Assembly (NCBI GenBank): GCA_023663915.1
Contig: JAMPGN010000250.1
Coordinates: 1-5,667 of the forward strand
Length of the DNA stretch: 5,667 nt
Source of the DNA: Eubacterium sp.
Lineage (GTDB): Bacteria; Bacillota_A; Clostridia; Lachnospirales; Lachnospiraceae
Direction: 5' to 3'
A model generated the notes under the pieces. The model searched no databases and was not told where the DNA came from. It worked only from the letters and a program-made list of their open reading frames with translations. The first letter of the stretch is position 1. Each line of letters opens with the position of its first letter. Below, one piece after another: positions 1 through 5,135 of the stretch. Both the position numbers and the translations under genes were made by a program.

Positions 1-10
1 TCCGCATCAG

Positions 11-55
11 AAGGCGCGAAACTGAACGCAGGCAGTTCAGGCTTCGCGCCTTTTT
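11..55 (+). terminator. Intrinsic terminator of a plus-strand gene lying left of the window
   Basis: A two-tier hairpin is visible. AAGGCGCGAA (11-20) pairs with TTCGCGCCTT (43-52), and CTGAAC (22-27) pairs with GTTCAG (35-40) around a 7-base loop. A T-run at 51-55 follows, giving a rho-independent terminator in the plus direction. The gene it ends lies outside the window. The left arm begins with AA rather than a longer A-run, so termination on the minus strand would be weaker. Confidence 0.85.
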
Positions 56-60
56 GGGTG

Positions 61-116
61 CAAGAATAAAAGCAGCCGTAAACCAAAGTTTTATGGAAAA
101 CCGGGGCTTGCGGCTG
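61..116 (-). terminator. Intrinsic terminator of the tRNA-Ala transcript
   Basis: On the minus strand CAGCCGCAAGCC (116-105) pairs with GGTTTACGGCTG (84-73). This gives a 12-position stem with one mismatch and one G-U pair. A U-rich tract reading CTTTTATT (72-65) follows. The hairpin starts 27 bases past the tRNA 3' end, with no gene between, so it most likely ends the tRNA transcript. With the plus-strand terminator just to the left, it insulates two convergent transcripts. Confidence 0.75.
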
Positions 117-143
117 TCACGTCGTATTAGTAAGGCATAAAAA

Positions 144-216
144 TGGAGATAGCGGGACTCGAACCCGTGACCTATACGTTGCGAACGTATCGCTCTCCCA
201 ACTGAGCTATATCCCC
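144..216 (-). tRNA. tRNA-Ala, anticodon CGC
   Basis: The 73-base minus-strand gene folds as a full cloverleaf. The acceptor is GGGGATA/TATCTCC, the D-stem GCTC/GAGC, the anticodon stem ATACG/CGTAT with loop TTCGCAA, and the T-arm has loop TTCGAGT. Anticodon CGC (plus-strand 181-183) reads the alanine codon GCG. The acceptor contains the G3-U70 wobble pair, the main identity element for alanyl-tRNA synthetase, which supports alanine independently. The discriminator base is A. No CCA is encoded, since TTT follows, so CCA must be added enzymatically. One flaw is visible: the first T-stem pair (49-65) is A against C. CGC-anticodon alanine tRNAs are supplementary, since a UGC tRNA can usually read GCG by wobble. 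Confidence 0.95.
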
Positions 217-260
217 ATAAATCAATATAGTAATAGACGTAAACAATCACATCTATATCT

Positions 261-288
261 ATTATAGCATATTGAGACGAGATTGCAA
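261..288 (-). promoter_or_regulatory. Promoter of the tRNA-Ala gene
   Basis: On the minus strand a -35 box TTGCAA (288-283) is separated by 16 bases from a perfect -10 box TATAAT (266-261). The sequence TGC immediately before the -10 makes it an extended -10 promoter. The transcription start would lie near 254, giving a leader of about 38 bases that RNase P would remove. It is the best promoter between the tRNA and the divergent acetyltransferase gene. Confidence 0.8.
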
Positions 289-337
289 GAATTTAGCAGA
301 AAAATGCTCTCAAAATCTTGCCAAAAATGTTCTCGTC
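276..337. repeat. Three-tier imperfect inverted repeat between divergent genes
   Basis: GACGAGA (276-282) is complementary to TCTCGTC (331-337), GCAAGA (285-290) to TCTTGC (316-321), and AGCA (294-297) to TGCT (304-307). The three arm pairs are nested in order around one axis, with unpaired bases between tiers. The repeat overlaps the -35 region of the tRNA promoter and lies about 70 bases upstream of the acetyltransferase start codon. It may be a regulator site, a decayed terminator or chance; nothing else supports a role. Confidence 0.35.
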
Positions 338-347
338 GAAGTAAAAA
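318..347 (+). promoter_or_regulatory. Tentative promoter of the tandem acetyltransferase gene
   Basis: A -35-like TTGCCA (318-323) and a -10-like TAAAAA (342-347) are 18 bases apart. Transcription would begin near 354, leaving about 50 bases before the start codon. The -10 matches the consensus at only four of six positions, so this is the best candidate rather than a clear promoter. A second candidate, TTGAAC at 361, has no acceptable -10 and would start too close to the ribosome binding site. Confidence 0.25.
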
Positions 348-405
348 GTTTATTTCCGCTTTGAACATTTGAGCAGAGCAAAATTTTTAACGGAGGAATC
401 AAAGG

Positions 406-1614
406 ATGAAAGACAACATTATTCCCCTGCCGAAAGAGCAGTGGAAAGGCACAATCATTCCGATGCGCTATACGACAGAGGAATATTACGATGTGGACAT
501 ACAGAAAACGGCGGACGGATACGATGCAGCAATTCATAAGAAAAAGTTTCATGCACCTGTGTCGCACTATCCGGAGGAGTATGATTTTCCGGACAGACTG
601 TATCAGGATCATTGGGAGAAAGCGTATGCGTGGGGCATTGTGGAAGAAAAAGACGGTAAGCAGGAATTACTTGCCTGTATCGAAACGTGCCCGGAAGAGT
701 GGAGTAACCGTCTGATGGTCACGGAATTGTGGGTTCATGAAAGGATAAGGAGACAGGGCGTAGCACATGCGCTGATGGCGGTAGCGAAAGAGCAGGCAGT
801 TTTAGAACACCGCAGGGCGATCATTTTAGAGACGCAGTCTTGCAATGTGGACGCGATCGCCTTTTATCAGCAGGAAGGATTTGAGCCAATCGGTTTCGAT
901 ACCTGTTGTTACAGCAATCGGGATGTGGAGCGGAAAGAGGTACGAATCAATCTGGGTTACTTCCTGCGCCGGAAACAGAAAGTGACGAGGGAAGATATTG
1001 TGATCCGCACAGAAGAGCCGTGTGAATATCATCAGACCGAGGCAATGACGCTGCGTGCCTTTTGGAACAAGCATCATTTAGGCTGTGACGAGCATCTTCT
1101 GGTACATAAACTCAGGCAGAGTGACGTGTATCTGCCGGAACTGTCCAGAGTGGCGGCTGTCGGTGATGAGATTGTGGGCGTGATCTGCTACAGCAAGGCT
1201 TGGCTGAAACGTGAGGAAAAGGAAGGTGTAGAGAGAGTCAAGGAGATATTGCTATTCGGGCCGCTCTGTGTGGCTCCTGAATGGCAGGGGTGCGGCGTGG
1301 GCGGATTGCTGCTTGAGGAGACGCTTGTGTTAGCCCGCAAAGCGGGCTATGAAGGAGTCATTATTTTTGGCGAACCTGACTATTATCCGAGACACGGTTT
1401 CCGAACCTGCGATCATTTCGGAATCACTACGGCGGACGGGAAGAATTTCGACGGTTTTATGGGAATCGAGCTGGTGGAAGGCGGGCTTGCAGGTTTCGGC
1501 GGAAGATTTCATGAGCCGGAAGTCTTTGAGGATTTACCGGCGGCGGAGAACGAGGAGTTTACAAAGCAGTTTGACGCGCCGGTGAAGCAGAGGTTTCCCT
1601 GCCAGTGGGATTAA
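406..1614 (+). CDS. Tandem GNAT acetyltransferase (SatA-like plus YhbS-like domains)
   Basis: This is a cytosolic protein of 402 residues with two acetyl-CoA-dependent GNAT N-acetyltransferase domains. Domain 1 (about 15-185) carries the acetyl-CoA loop RRQGVA (115-120). Its LETQ (141-144) followed by AFYQQEGFE (152-160) and FDTCCYSN (164-171) resemble the LETQ...FY..CGF..G..DT..Y.N pattern of streptothricin acetyltransferases. Domain 2 (about 198-360) carries FGPLCV (284-289), the loop QGCGVG (294-299) and GEPDYYPRHGF (322-332), typical of YhbS/COG3153 enzymes. A tail of roughly 40 residues follows. Single-domain members of either family are usually 170-210 residues, so this looks like a fusion. 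The ATG follows GGAGG (392-396) by 9 bases. The two halves differ too much to be a simple recent duplication. Substrates are unknown; antibiotic or small-amine acetylation is possible but unproven. The gene stands alone between a divergent tRNA and a convergent dehydrogenase. Confidence 0.9.
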   Translation: MKDNIIPLPKEQWKGTIIPMRYTTEEYYDVDIQKTADGYDAAIHKKKFHAPVSHYPEEYDFPDRLYQDHWEKAYAWGIVEEKDGKQELLACIETCPEEWSNRLMVTELWVHERIRRQGVAHALMAVAKEQAVLEHRRAIILETQSCNVDAIAFYQQEGFEPIGFDTCCYSNRDVERKEVRINLGYFLRRKQKVTREDIVIRTEEPCEYHQTEAMTLRAFWNKHHLGCDEHLLVHKLRQSDVYLPELSRVAAVGDEIVGVICYSKAWLKREEKEGVERVKEILLFGPLCVAPEWQGCGVGGLLLEETLVLARKAGYEGVIIFGEPDYYPRHGFRTCDHFGITTADGKNFDGFMGIELVEGGLAGFGGRFHEPEVFEDLPAAENEEFTKQFDAPVKQRFPCQWD

Positions 1615-1630
1615 GGCGGCATCGCCTTTT
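1613..1630 (+). terminator. Short terminator between convergent genes
   Basis: AAGGCG (1613-1618) pairs with CGCCTT (1623-1628) around a GCAT loop, and TTTT ends at 1630. The left arm begins inside the TAA stop codon of the acetyltransferase gene. The convergent dehydrogenase gene stops at 1632, so the same hairpin could also end transcripts from the other side, though the minus-strand tail (AATCC) is U-poor. The short stem and U-tract make it modest in strength. Confidence 0.5.
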
Positions 1631-1631
1631 C

Positions 1632-2543
1632 CTATGATCCCACGATCGTTCCGCCGTCAGGATGCAGTACCTGACCTGACATATAAGAAGCGTCCTCAGA
1701 TGCCAGAAATACATAGCAGGGGGAAATTTCACAGGGCTGTCCCGCGCGCATCATCGGCACCTGCGACGTTTTGCGACCGAAGGTGGCGACCGCTTTTGCT
1801 GAGTAAGAGGCAGGGATCAGGGGAGTCCATATTGGTCCCGGCGCAACTGCATTTACGCGTATTCCTTGCTCCACCAAAGACAATGACAAGGATCTGGTTA
1901 ACGCCACGATTGCACCTTTGGTCGCGCTGTAGTCAATCAGTTCTTTATTTCCCTGATAGGCAGTTACGGAAGTAGTGTTGATGATACTGCTTCCTTTTTT
2001 CATATAAGGCAGGGCGGCTTGTATCGTATAGAAATAGGATATGATATTATTCTGGAATACAAGTTGTAGTTGTTCGGGAGAGATATCCAAAATACTGTGT
2101 TGTATAAACTGCATAGCGTGATTGTTGACAAGGATATCGATTTTCCCGAAACGGTCTAGCGTGCAGTCGATACATTTCTGGACAAAACTCCTGTTTTTGA
2201 GATCGCCTTGGATCAGCAGGCAGTTTCCGCCAAGTTCCTTGATCCGTGATGCGGTTTGTCTGGCATCGTATTCCTCGTCATAGTATACAATCACTACATT
2301 TGCGCCTTCTTTTACGAAGGAGTAAGCGACTGCTCTGCCGATTCCGCTGTCACCGCCGGTAATGATTGCGACTTTATCTTCTAGTTTTCGCACTTCCTGC
2401 GGCCTTTCCGAGATCGGCTGCGGTTCCATGACATACTCGAATCCCGGTTGCTGATCCTGATGCTGTGGTGGAAAAGTGAAGGGGATATCTTCGCATTCCT
2501 GTACCGAGCCGTATCCATATTCATTGATTGGTTCCATGAGCAT
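1632..2543 (-). CDS. Short-chain dehydrogenase/reductase, general-stress type
   Basis: This is an NAD(P)-dependent oxidoreductase of 303 residues with a classical SDR Rossmann fold. It shows the cofactor motif TGGDSGIG (62-69), the strand DILVNNHA (136-143), catalytic N166, S192, Y205 and K209 (YSATK), and PGPIWTP (235-241). The roughly 50-residue N-terminal extension (QDQQPGFE...PQPISERP) and the phrases INTTSVTAY and SATKGAIVALTRSLS match the Bacillus YdaD (GS39)/YhdF group of stress-associated SDRs; the physiological substrate of that group is unclear. The usual NNAG/NNAA after the fourth strand is NNHA here, an odd histidine. AGGAGGTG (2553-2546) lies only 4 bases (counted from AGGAGG) before the first ATG and 10 before a second in-frame ATG at 2537, so the start could be residue 3. 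It begins 54 bases after the M56 gene on the same strand with no clear terminator, so co-transcription is plausible. Confidence 0.9.
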   Translation of the reverse strand: MLMEPINEYGYGSVQECEDIPFTFPPQHQDQQPGFEYVMEPQPISERPQEVRKLEDKVAIITGGDSGIGRAVAYSFVKEGANVVIVYYDEEYDARQTASRIKELGGNCLLIQGDLKNRSFVQKCIDCTLDRFGKIDILVNNHAMQFIQHSILDISPEQLQLVFQNNIISYFYTIQAALPYMKKGSSIINTTSVTAYQGNKELIDYSATKGAIVALTRSLSLSLVEQGIRVNAVAPGPIWTPLIPASYSAKAVATFGRKTSQVPMMRAGQPCEISPCYVFLASEDASYMSGQVLHPDGGTIVGS

Positions 2544-2597
2544 TGCACCTCCTAGCCATACTATATGTGTGTCGGTTAGAGATGTTACTTGATCAGG

Positions 2598-4217
2598 TCA
2601 GTTTTTTGTATTGGCGGGCAGCGCCGTTATGCCGGAAATAAATCCGAAGCGGTCCCGCTCGACCGTGACGTCAACCACGCCGTCCGACCGCGCGTGAATG
2701 CTGTGGAGCATTTGATCGACGAAGATGCGGACGGGATCGCCTTTGTATTGGAAAAATCCTCGCTCGTCCCGCACAAGTTCCCACGACGCATATTCCGCAT
2801 TCTGTTCTTCCTCGTTCAGACATAAGAAAAAGTCGGTGCGAAAGGCGTTTTTTTCCACATGAAATTCATCGGAAAGTGCGGAGCATATTTCTTCGTCCAT
2901 ACGGACGGGATCGCTGTCGGTATCTGACCGGAGCACATCGAATATGATACTTTCCGCACGGTCCTGCGCGTCTTTTCCAAGGGTCAGACTGCGGGTGGTA
3001 TAAACCTTGACGCCCCAGCGAGAACTGTCGCTCGCGCATGAACTGGTCAGATCAGGTGAAAAGGGTGCAGGCGCACCGGTGGCAAAGGCGACGGTACTGC
3101 ACGTCAGAAACAAGATTGCGACTGTAAGCAGGAGTGCCGGGGCTTTCTTGTAATGGAGTATGTTTTGGATACGTTTTTCTACCTCAGTCTTGGAAAAGGC
3201 GCTGTAAAACAGGGGTGCGCGGCTGCCCGTGATTGCCATCGTAAGCAGGCTGAAAGCGTAGTTTTTTCGTTCGTCTTCGTCATGGTACTGTCTAAGGACC
3301 GCTTCGTCACACGCACTTTCCAGATCCGAGGCAAGGCATTTCGCCATGACCCAGACAAGCGGATTGAACCAGTTAAGGATAAGTGCGGCGAGCATGAATG
3401 CCTTGACCCAGTTGTCCTTGCGCCGGATGTGCATGGTCTCGTGCATCAGGATATGGCGCAGGAGTTCCCGGTTTCCAAAATCCATGCGCGTAGGAAGGTA
3501 AATGCGCGGCGCAAACAGACCGCATGTGAGGGGCGAGGTAATTTCGTCGTTGGTAAAGACGGGGATGTGTCCCATATTTCTATTACGCAGAAGCGTGTTG
3601 ACGGTTTCATTGTGTTCGACGGGCAGGCTGTTTTTCAGTCTTGCGGAATAATGATATTTCTGAAACAGTAAAATGCTGAGTGTCAGCAGAAGACCGGTCA
3701 GATAAATGATTCGCAACGGAATATTTTCAAGGATGGCTGGTAATAGTGGAACGTCACCGGTTTTACCATAGCCTTCCGCAAGATCATAAGTGAGAAAGGA
3801 TACGAACCCGCCGAGATCTTTCTGTATTTGTATGCCTGCTGTAGTGGGCGAAGAATATACGAAATCCTCTATCTGGGTTGTTGAGGTAGCGGTTTTGCTG
3901 GGAAGAGCTTGCAGAGTCATTGTTCCAACGGCAGCTTCTGTGGCGTCTTCTGCGACATTCGCAGTGTTCTCGGCAAACGCGTTGAGCGTGTCGGAGAGTG
4001 TTAAGAGGAAAGAGTCTTCGGATGCTTTGACACTGAGCGGGCTGCTTAAGGAAAAGGGGATAAGCAGACGCGCAATTACGACACACCACAAAATCGGAAA
4101 AACAAATTTCGGCAGTTTCTTTTTCAGTAATATACGGAAGAATAGGACGATCAGAATCATCAGGCTTCCGTAAAGCATCATCAGAATAAAAGGCATGTCC
4201 ATCCCAAAATGCAGCAT
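2598..4217 (-). CDS. M56-family (BlaR1/MecR1-like) membrane metallopeptidase, signal transducer
   Basis: This 539-residue integral membrane zinc peptidase probably relays an external signal by causing loss of its partner BlaI-like repressor. Predicted membrane helices lie near 9-31, 38-56, 165-186, 271-293 (partly amphipathic) and 359-380. The catalytic zinc site HETMH (259-263), with E300 in DLESACDEAV as third ligand, is intact. The family motif SPLTCGLFAPRIYLP (228-242) precedes it. A loop of about 108 residues (57-164) joins helices 2 and 3. After the last helix come about 158 extracellular residues (381-539). Unlike BlaR1/MecR1, this part shows no SxxK active-site serine and no KTG triad, so it should not sense beta-lactams by acylation; I do not recognise its fold. 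The start is one base after the repressor stop, and GAGGAGG (4233-4227), 9 bases upstream, lies inside the last repressor codons, implying translational coupling. Confidence 0.9.
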   Translation of the reverse strand: MLHFGMDMPFILMMLYGSLMILIVLFFRILLKKKLPKFVFPILWCVVIARLLIPFSLSSPLSVKASEDSFLLTLSDTLNAFAENTANVAEDATEAAVGTMTLQALPSKTATSTTQIEDFVYSSPTTAGIQIQKDLGGFVSFLTYDLAEGYGKTGDVPLLPAILENIPLRIIYLTGLLLTLSILLFQKYHYSARLKNSLPVEHNETVNTLLRNRNMGHIPVFTNDEITSPLTCGLFAPRIYLPTRMDFGNRELLRHILMHETMHIRRKDNWVKAFMLAALILNWFNPLVWVMAKCLASDLESACDEAVLRQYHDEDERKNYAFSLLTMAITGSRAPLFYSAFSKTEVEKRIQNILHYKKAPALLLTVAILFLTCSTVAFATGAPAPFSPDLTSSCASDSSRWGVKVYTTRSLTLGKDAQDRAESIIFDVLRSDTDSDPVRMDEEICSALSDEFHVEKNAFRTDFFLCLNEEEQNAEYASWELVRDERGFFQYKGDPVRIFVDQMLHSIHARSDGVVDVTVERDRFGFISGITALPANTKN

Positions 4218-4218
4218 A

Positions 4219-4572
4219 TTATTTCGCCTCCTCGATCATTTTTGCCAGACGGACAGCGTCCGCCTCGGAAATTCCTTGGTTTTTTAGAAAAGAAGAAAAG
4301 AACAGTTCGCTCGAACCGCCAAACATCTTGTCAATCAACTGTTCGGTCTCGCACTGTGCAATTTCGTCTCTGGTGACAAGTGGTTTACATAAAAAGTTTG
4401 GTTCTTCTCGCTCGATTGCTCCCTTTTCGATGCATTTCTTAATTACCGTGTAGGTGGTGTTCTTGTTCCAGCCGATGCGCTCTGCCAGAACGTCAACGAT
4501 CTCACGGGCAGGCTTATTTCCTTGTTCCCACAGGACTTCCATCACTTTTAATTCTGAATCAAATAGTTTCAT
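4219..4572 (-). CDS. BlaI/MecI/CopY-family transcriptional repressor
   Basis: This is a 117-residue cytosolic winged-helix DNA-binding protein, expected to dimerise and repress its own operon. The N-terminus LFDSELKVMEVLWEQG is the typical family helix 1. AREIVDVL and WNKNTTYTVIKKCIEKGAI form the helix-turn-helix and recognition helix. The C-terminal third (about 68-117) is the dimerisation arm, normally the target of M56-dependent cleavage; I cannot locate a BlaI-like Asn-Phe cleavage site. BlaI and MecI have about 123-126 residues, so this is slightly short. An upstream in-frame ATG at 4578 lies only 2 bases after GGAGG, whereas the ATG at 4572 lies 8 bases after it, so the latter is chosen. 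Two perfect dyads upstream are its likely operators. The metallopeptidase gene follows one base after the stop. Confidence 0.92.
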   Translation of the reverse strand: MKLFDSELKVMEVLWEQGNKPAREIVDVLAERIGWNKNTTYTVIKKCIEKGAIEREEPNFLCKPLVTRDEIAQCETEQLIDKMFGGSSELFFSSFLKNQGISEADAVRLAKMIEEAK

Positions 4573-4580
4573 CTCCATTT

Positions 4581-4585
4581 CCTCC
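4581..4585 (-). promoter_or_regulatory. Ribosome binding site deciding the repressor start
   Basis: GGAGG on the minus strand is followed by AAATGGAGATG. The first ATG (4578) is 2 bases away, too close for initiation, and the second (4572) is 8 bases away. The second start also places the conserved LFDSEL helix at residue 3, as in other family members. Confidence 0.7.
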
Positions 4586-4613
4586 GTGTTAGAGTAGTAT
4601 ATAATTTCATGGG

Positions 4614-4631
4614 AGACTATTATGATAGTCT
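4614..4631. promoter_or_regulatory. Operator dyad 1 (start-proximal) of the repressor operon
   Basis: This is a perfect 18-bp dyad: AGACTAT, four central bases TATG, then ATAGTCT. Its size and its place just upstream of a BlaI-family gene fit the dimer sites bound by that family. The sequence differs from the staphylococcal mec/bla operators, which centre on TACA/TGTA. It lies between the inferred transcription start and the repressor start codon. Confidence 0.75.
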
Positions 4632-4645
4632 ATAACTTTGTAGAT

Positions 4646-4663
4646 AGACTATCATAATAGTCT
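4646..4663. promoter_or_regulatory. Operator dyad 2 (promoter-overlapping) of the repressor operon
   Basis: This is a second perfect 18-bp dyad, AGACTAT, CATA, ATAGTCT, identical to dyad 1 except that the four central bases are its reverse complement. The two centres are 32 bp apart, about three helical turns, so dimers would sit on the same face of the DNA. Together with flanking TAT/ATA the sites form 20-bp arms of a perfect inverted repeat (4614-4633 and 4644-4663) around a 10-bp spacer. Confidence 0.75.
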
Positions 4664-4674
4664 GCGTGCGTCAA
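4646..4674 (-). promoter_or_regulatory. Tentative promoter of the blaI-M56 operon
   Basis: On the minus strand TTGACG (4674-4669) is a good -35 box. Seventeen bases later comes TAGTCT (4651-4646), a poor -10 but preceded by TGA, giving an extended -10 form. Transcription would start near 4639, in the spacer between the two operators. The -10 would then lie within dyad 2, so repressor binding would block polymerase. The -10 assignment is uncertain. Confidence 0.45.
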
Positions 4675-4685
4675 GGGATATTTAT

Positions 4686-4917
4686 AAAAATTTTGTCTAC
4701 GAACAGGGGCTTACTTTATCTGATGCAGTAAATATGTTTCTTAGGCAGGTGATTTTAAGGAGAGGGCATACCCTTTGATGTCGCGTATCCGGAAGATACA
4801 TGGGAACTAAAACCGGAAGTGGTTGAAGCGATGGAAGATGCAAAACGAATTAGCAGAGATCCGAATACCAAACGGTACAGCAGTTTTGCGGAAGCATTGG
4901 GGGATATCGATCTGTGA
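4686..4917 (+). pseudogene. Decayed DinJ/RelB-family antitoxin (frameshifted, N-terminus missing)
   Basis: The plus strand reads FVYEQGLTLSDAVNMFL and then RQVILRRG up to 4766, a clear DinJ/RelB antitoxin segment with the ribbon-helix-helix second helix. One extra base (around 4764-4767) shifts the frame; reading on from 4768 gives IPFDV, then YPEDTW, and ends KRYSSFAEALGDIDL with TGA at 4915-4917. The two segments join exactly where intact DinJ proteins read RRGIPFDV. Without correction the frame stops at 4776-4778. The first 20-25 residues, including the DNA-contacting beta strand and any start codon or promoter, are absent; that position is now occupied by the repressor operator. The gene therefore looks inactive. 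A sequencing error could explain the frameshift but not the missing N-terminus. Confidence 0.85.
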
Positions 4918-5069
4918 AATATAAAGACCATCCGTTGAAGGGTAACTGGGATAGGTTCAGAGAATGCCATATCCAGCCTGATTGGCTGCTGATCTACTTT
5001 ATAGAAAATGAAATGTTGACGTTGAAATTGGTTGACACAGGGACACCTGCAGATTTATATAAAAAATAA
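4914..5069 (+). pseudogene. N-terminally deleted YafQ-family toxin (mRNA interferase) remnant
   Basis: The frame beginning at GTG (4914) encodes 51 residues matching the C-terminal half of YafQ toxins: KYKDHPLKGNW, then FRECHIQPDWLLIY, then DTGTPADLYKK. Intact YafQ is about 90 residues, so roughly the first 40 are lost. The DH, CHI and PDW parts corresponding to catalytic His50, His63 and Asp67 of E. coli YafQ remain. The usual TGSHSDLF motif is TGTPADLY, with proline replacing catalytic His87 and tyrosine replacing Phe91. The GTG overlaps the antitoxin stop as in coupled toxin-antitoxin operons, and a G-rich stretch (4899-4903) precedes it, so a short peptide might still be made. Toxicity is very unlikely. 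Confidence 0.85.
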
Positions 5070-5086
5070 TAGAAGTTCCCCTTCTA
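5057..5086 (-). terminator. Putative minus-strand terminator overlapping the end of the toxin remnant
   Basis: On the minus strand TAGAAG (5086-5081) and CTTCTA (5075-5070) form a 6-bp stem with a 5-base loop, followed by TTATTTTTTATAT (5069-5057). The U-rich tail suits termination of transcripts arriving from the small membrane protein gene, which would protect the repressor operator from read-through. The stem is short, and the U-tract is also the lysine/stop end of the toxin relic, so it could be fortuitous. Confidence 0.4.
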
Positions 5087-5135
5087 CGACCAGCTTTATT
5101 CCGGAAAAGTATACTTATGTGAGATAAAGAAGTGT

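Noticed and set aside
310..612. 100-codon minus-strand open frame overlapping the acetyltransferase start
   Set aside because: It lies antisense to a well-supported gene, has cysteine- and arginine-rich composition with no family pattern, and no ribosome binding site.
2544..2597. Promoter-like GTAACA ... TATAGT before the dehydrogenase gene, and the small palindrome ACTTGATCAGGT
   Set aside because: The -10 would place the transcription start inside the ribosome binding site, and the palindrome is short and imperfect; neither is strong enough to list as a feature.
3153..3671. 172-codon plus-strand open frame inside the M56 gene
   Set aside because: It is antisense to the zinc-peptidase core, whose HETMH and GLF motifs are clearly real; the antisense translation has no recognisable domain.
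3784..4173. Overlapping open frames on both strands in the M56 N-terminal region
   Set aside because: They are shadows of the real frame, which shows proper membrane helices and a coupled start.
4614..4663. Reading the 20-bp inverted repeat as a terminator or insertion-sequence end
   Set aside because: No U-run follows on either strand, there is no transposase or target duplication, and each arm is itself a dyad placed at the promoter of a BlaI-family gene, which fits operators better.
4755..4970. 71-codon minus-strand open frame across the antitoxin and toxin remnants
   Set aside because: The plus strand gives residue-level matches to DinJ and YafQ here; the antisense frame has no motif or ribosome binding site.
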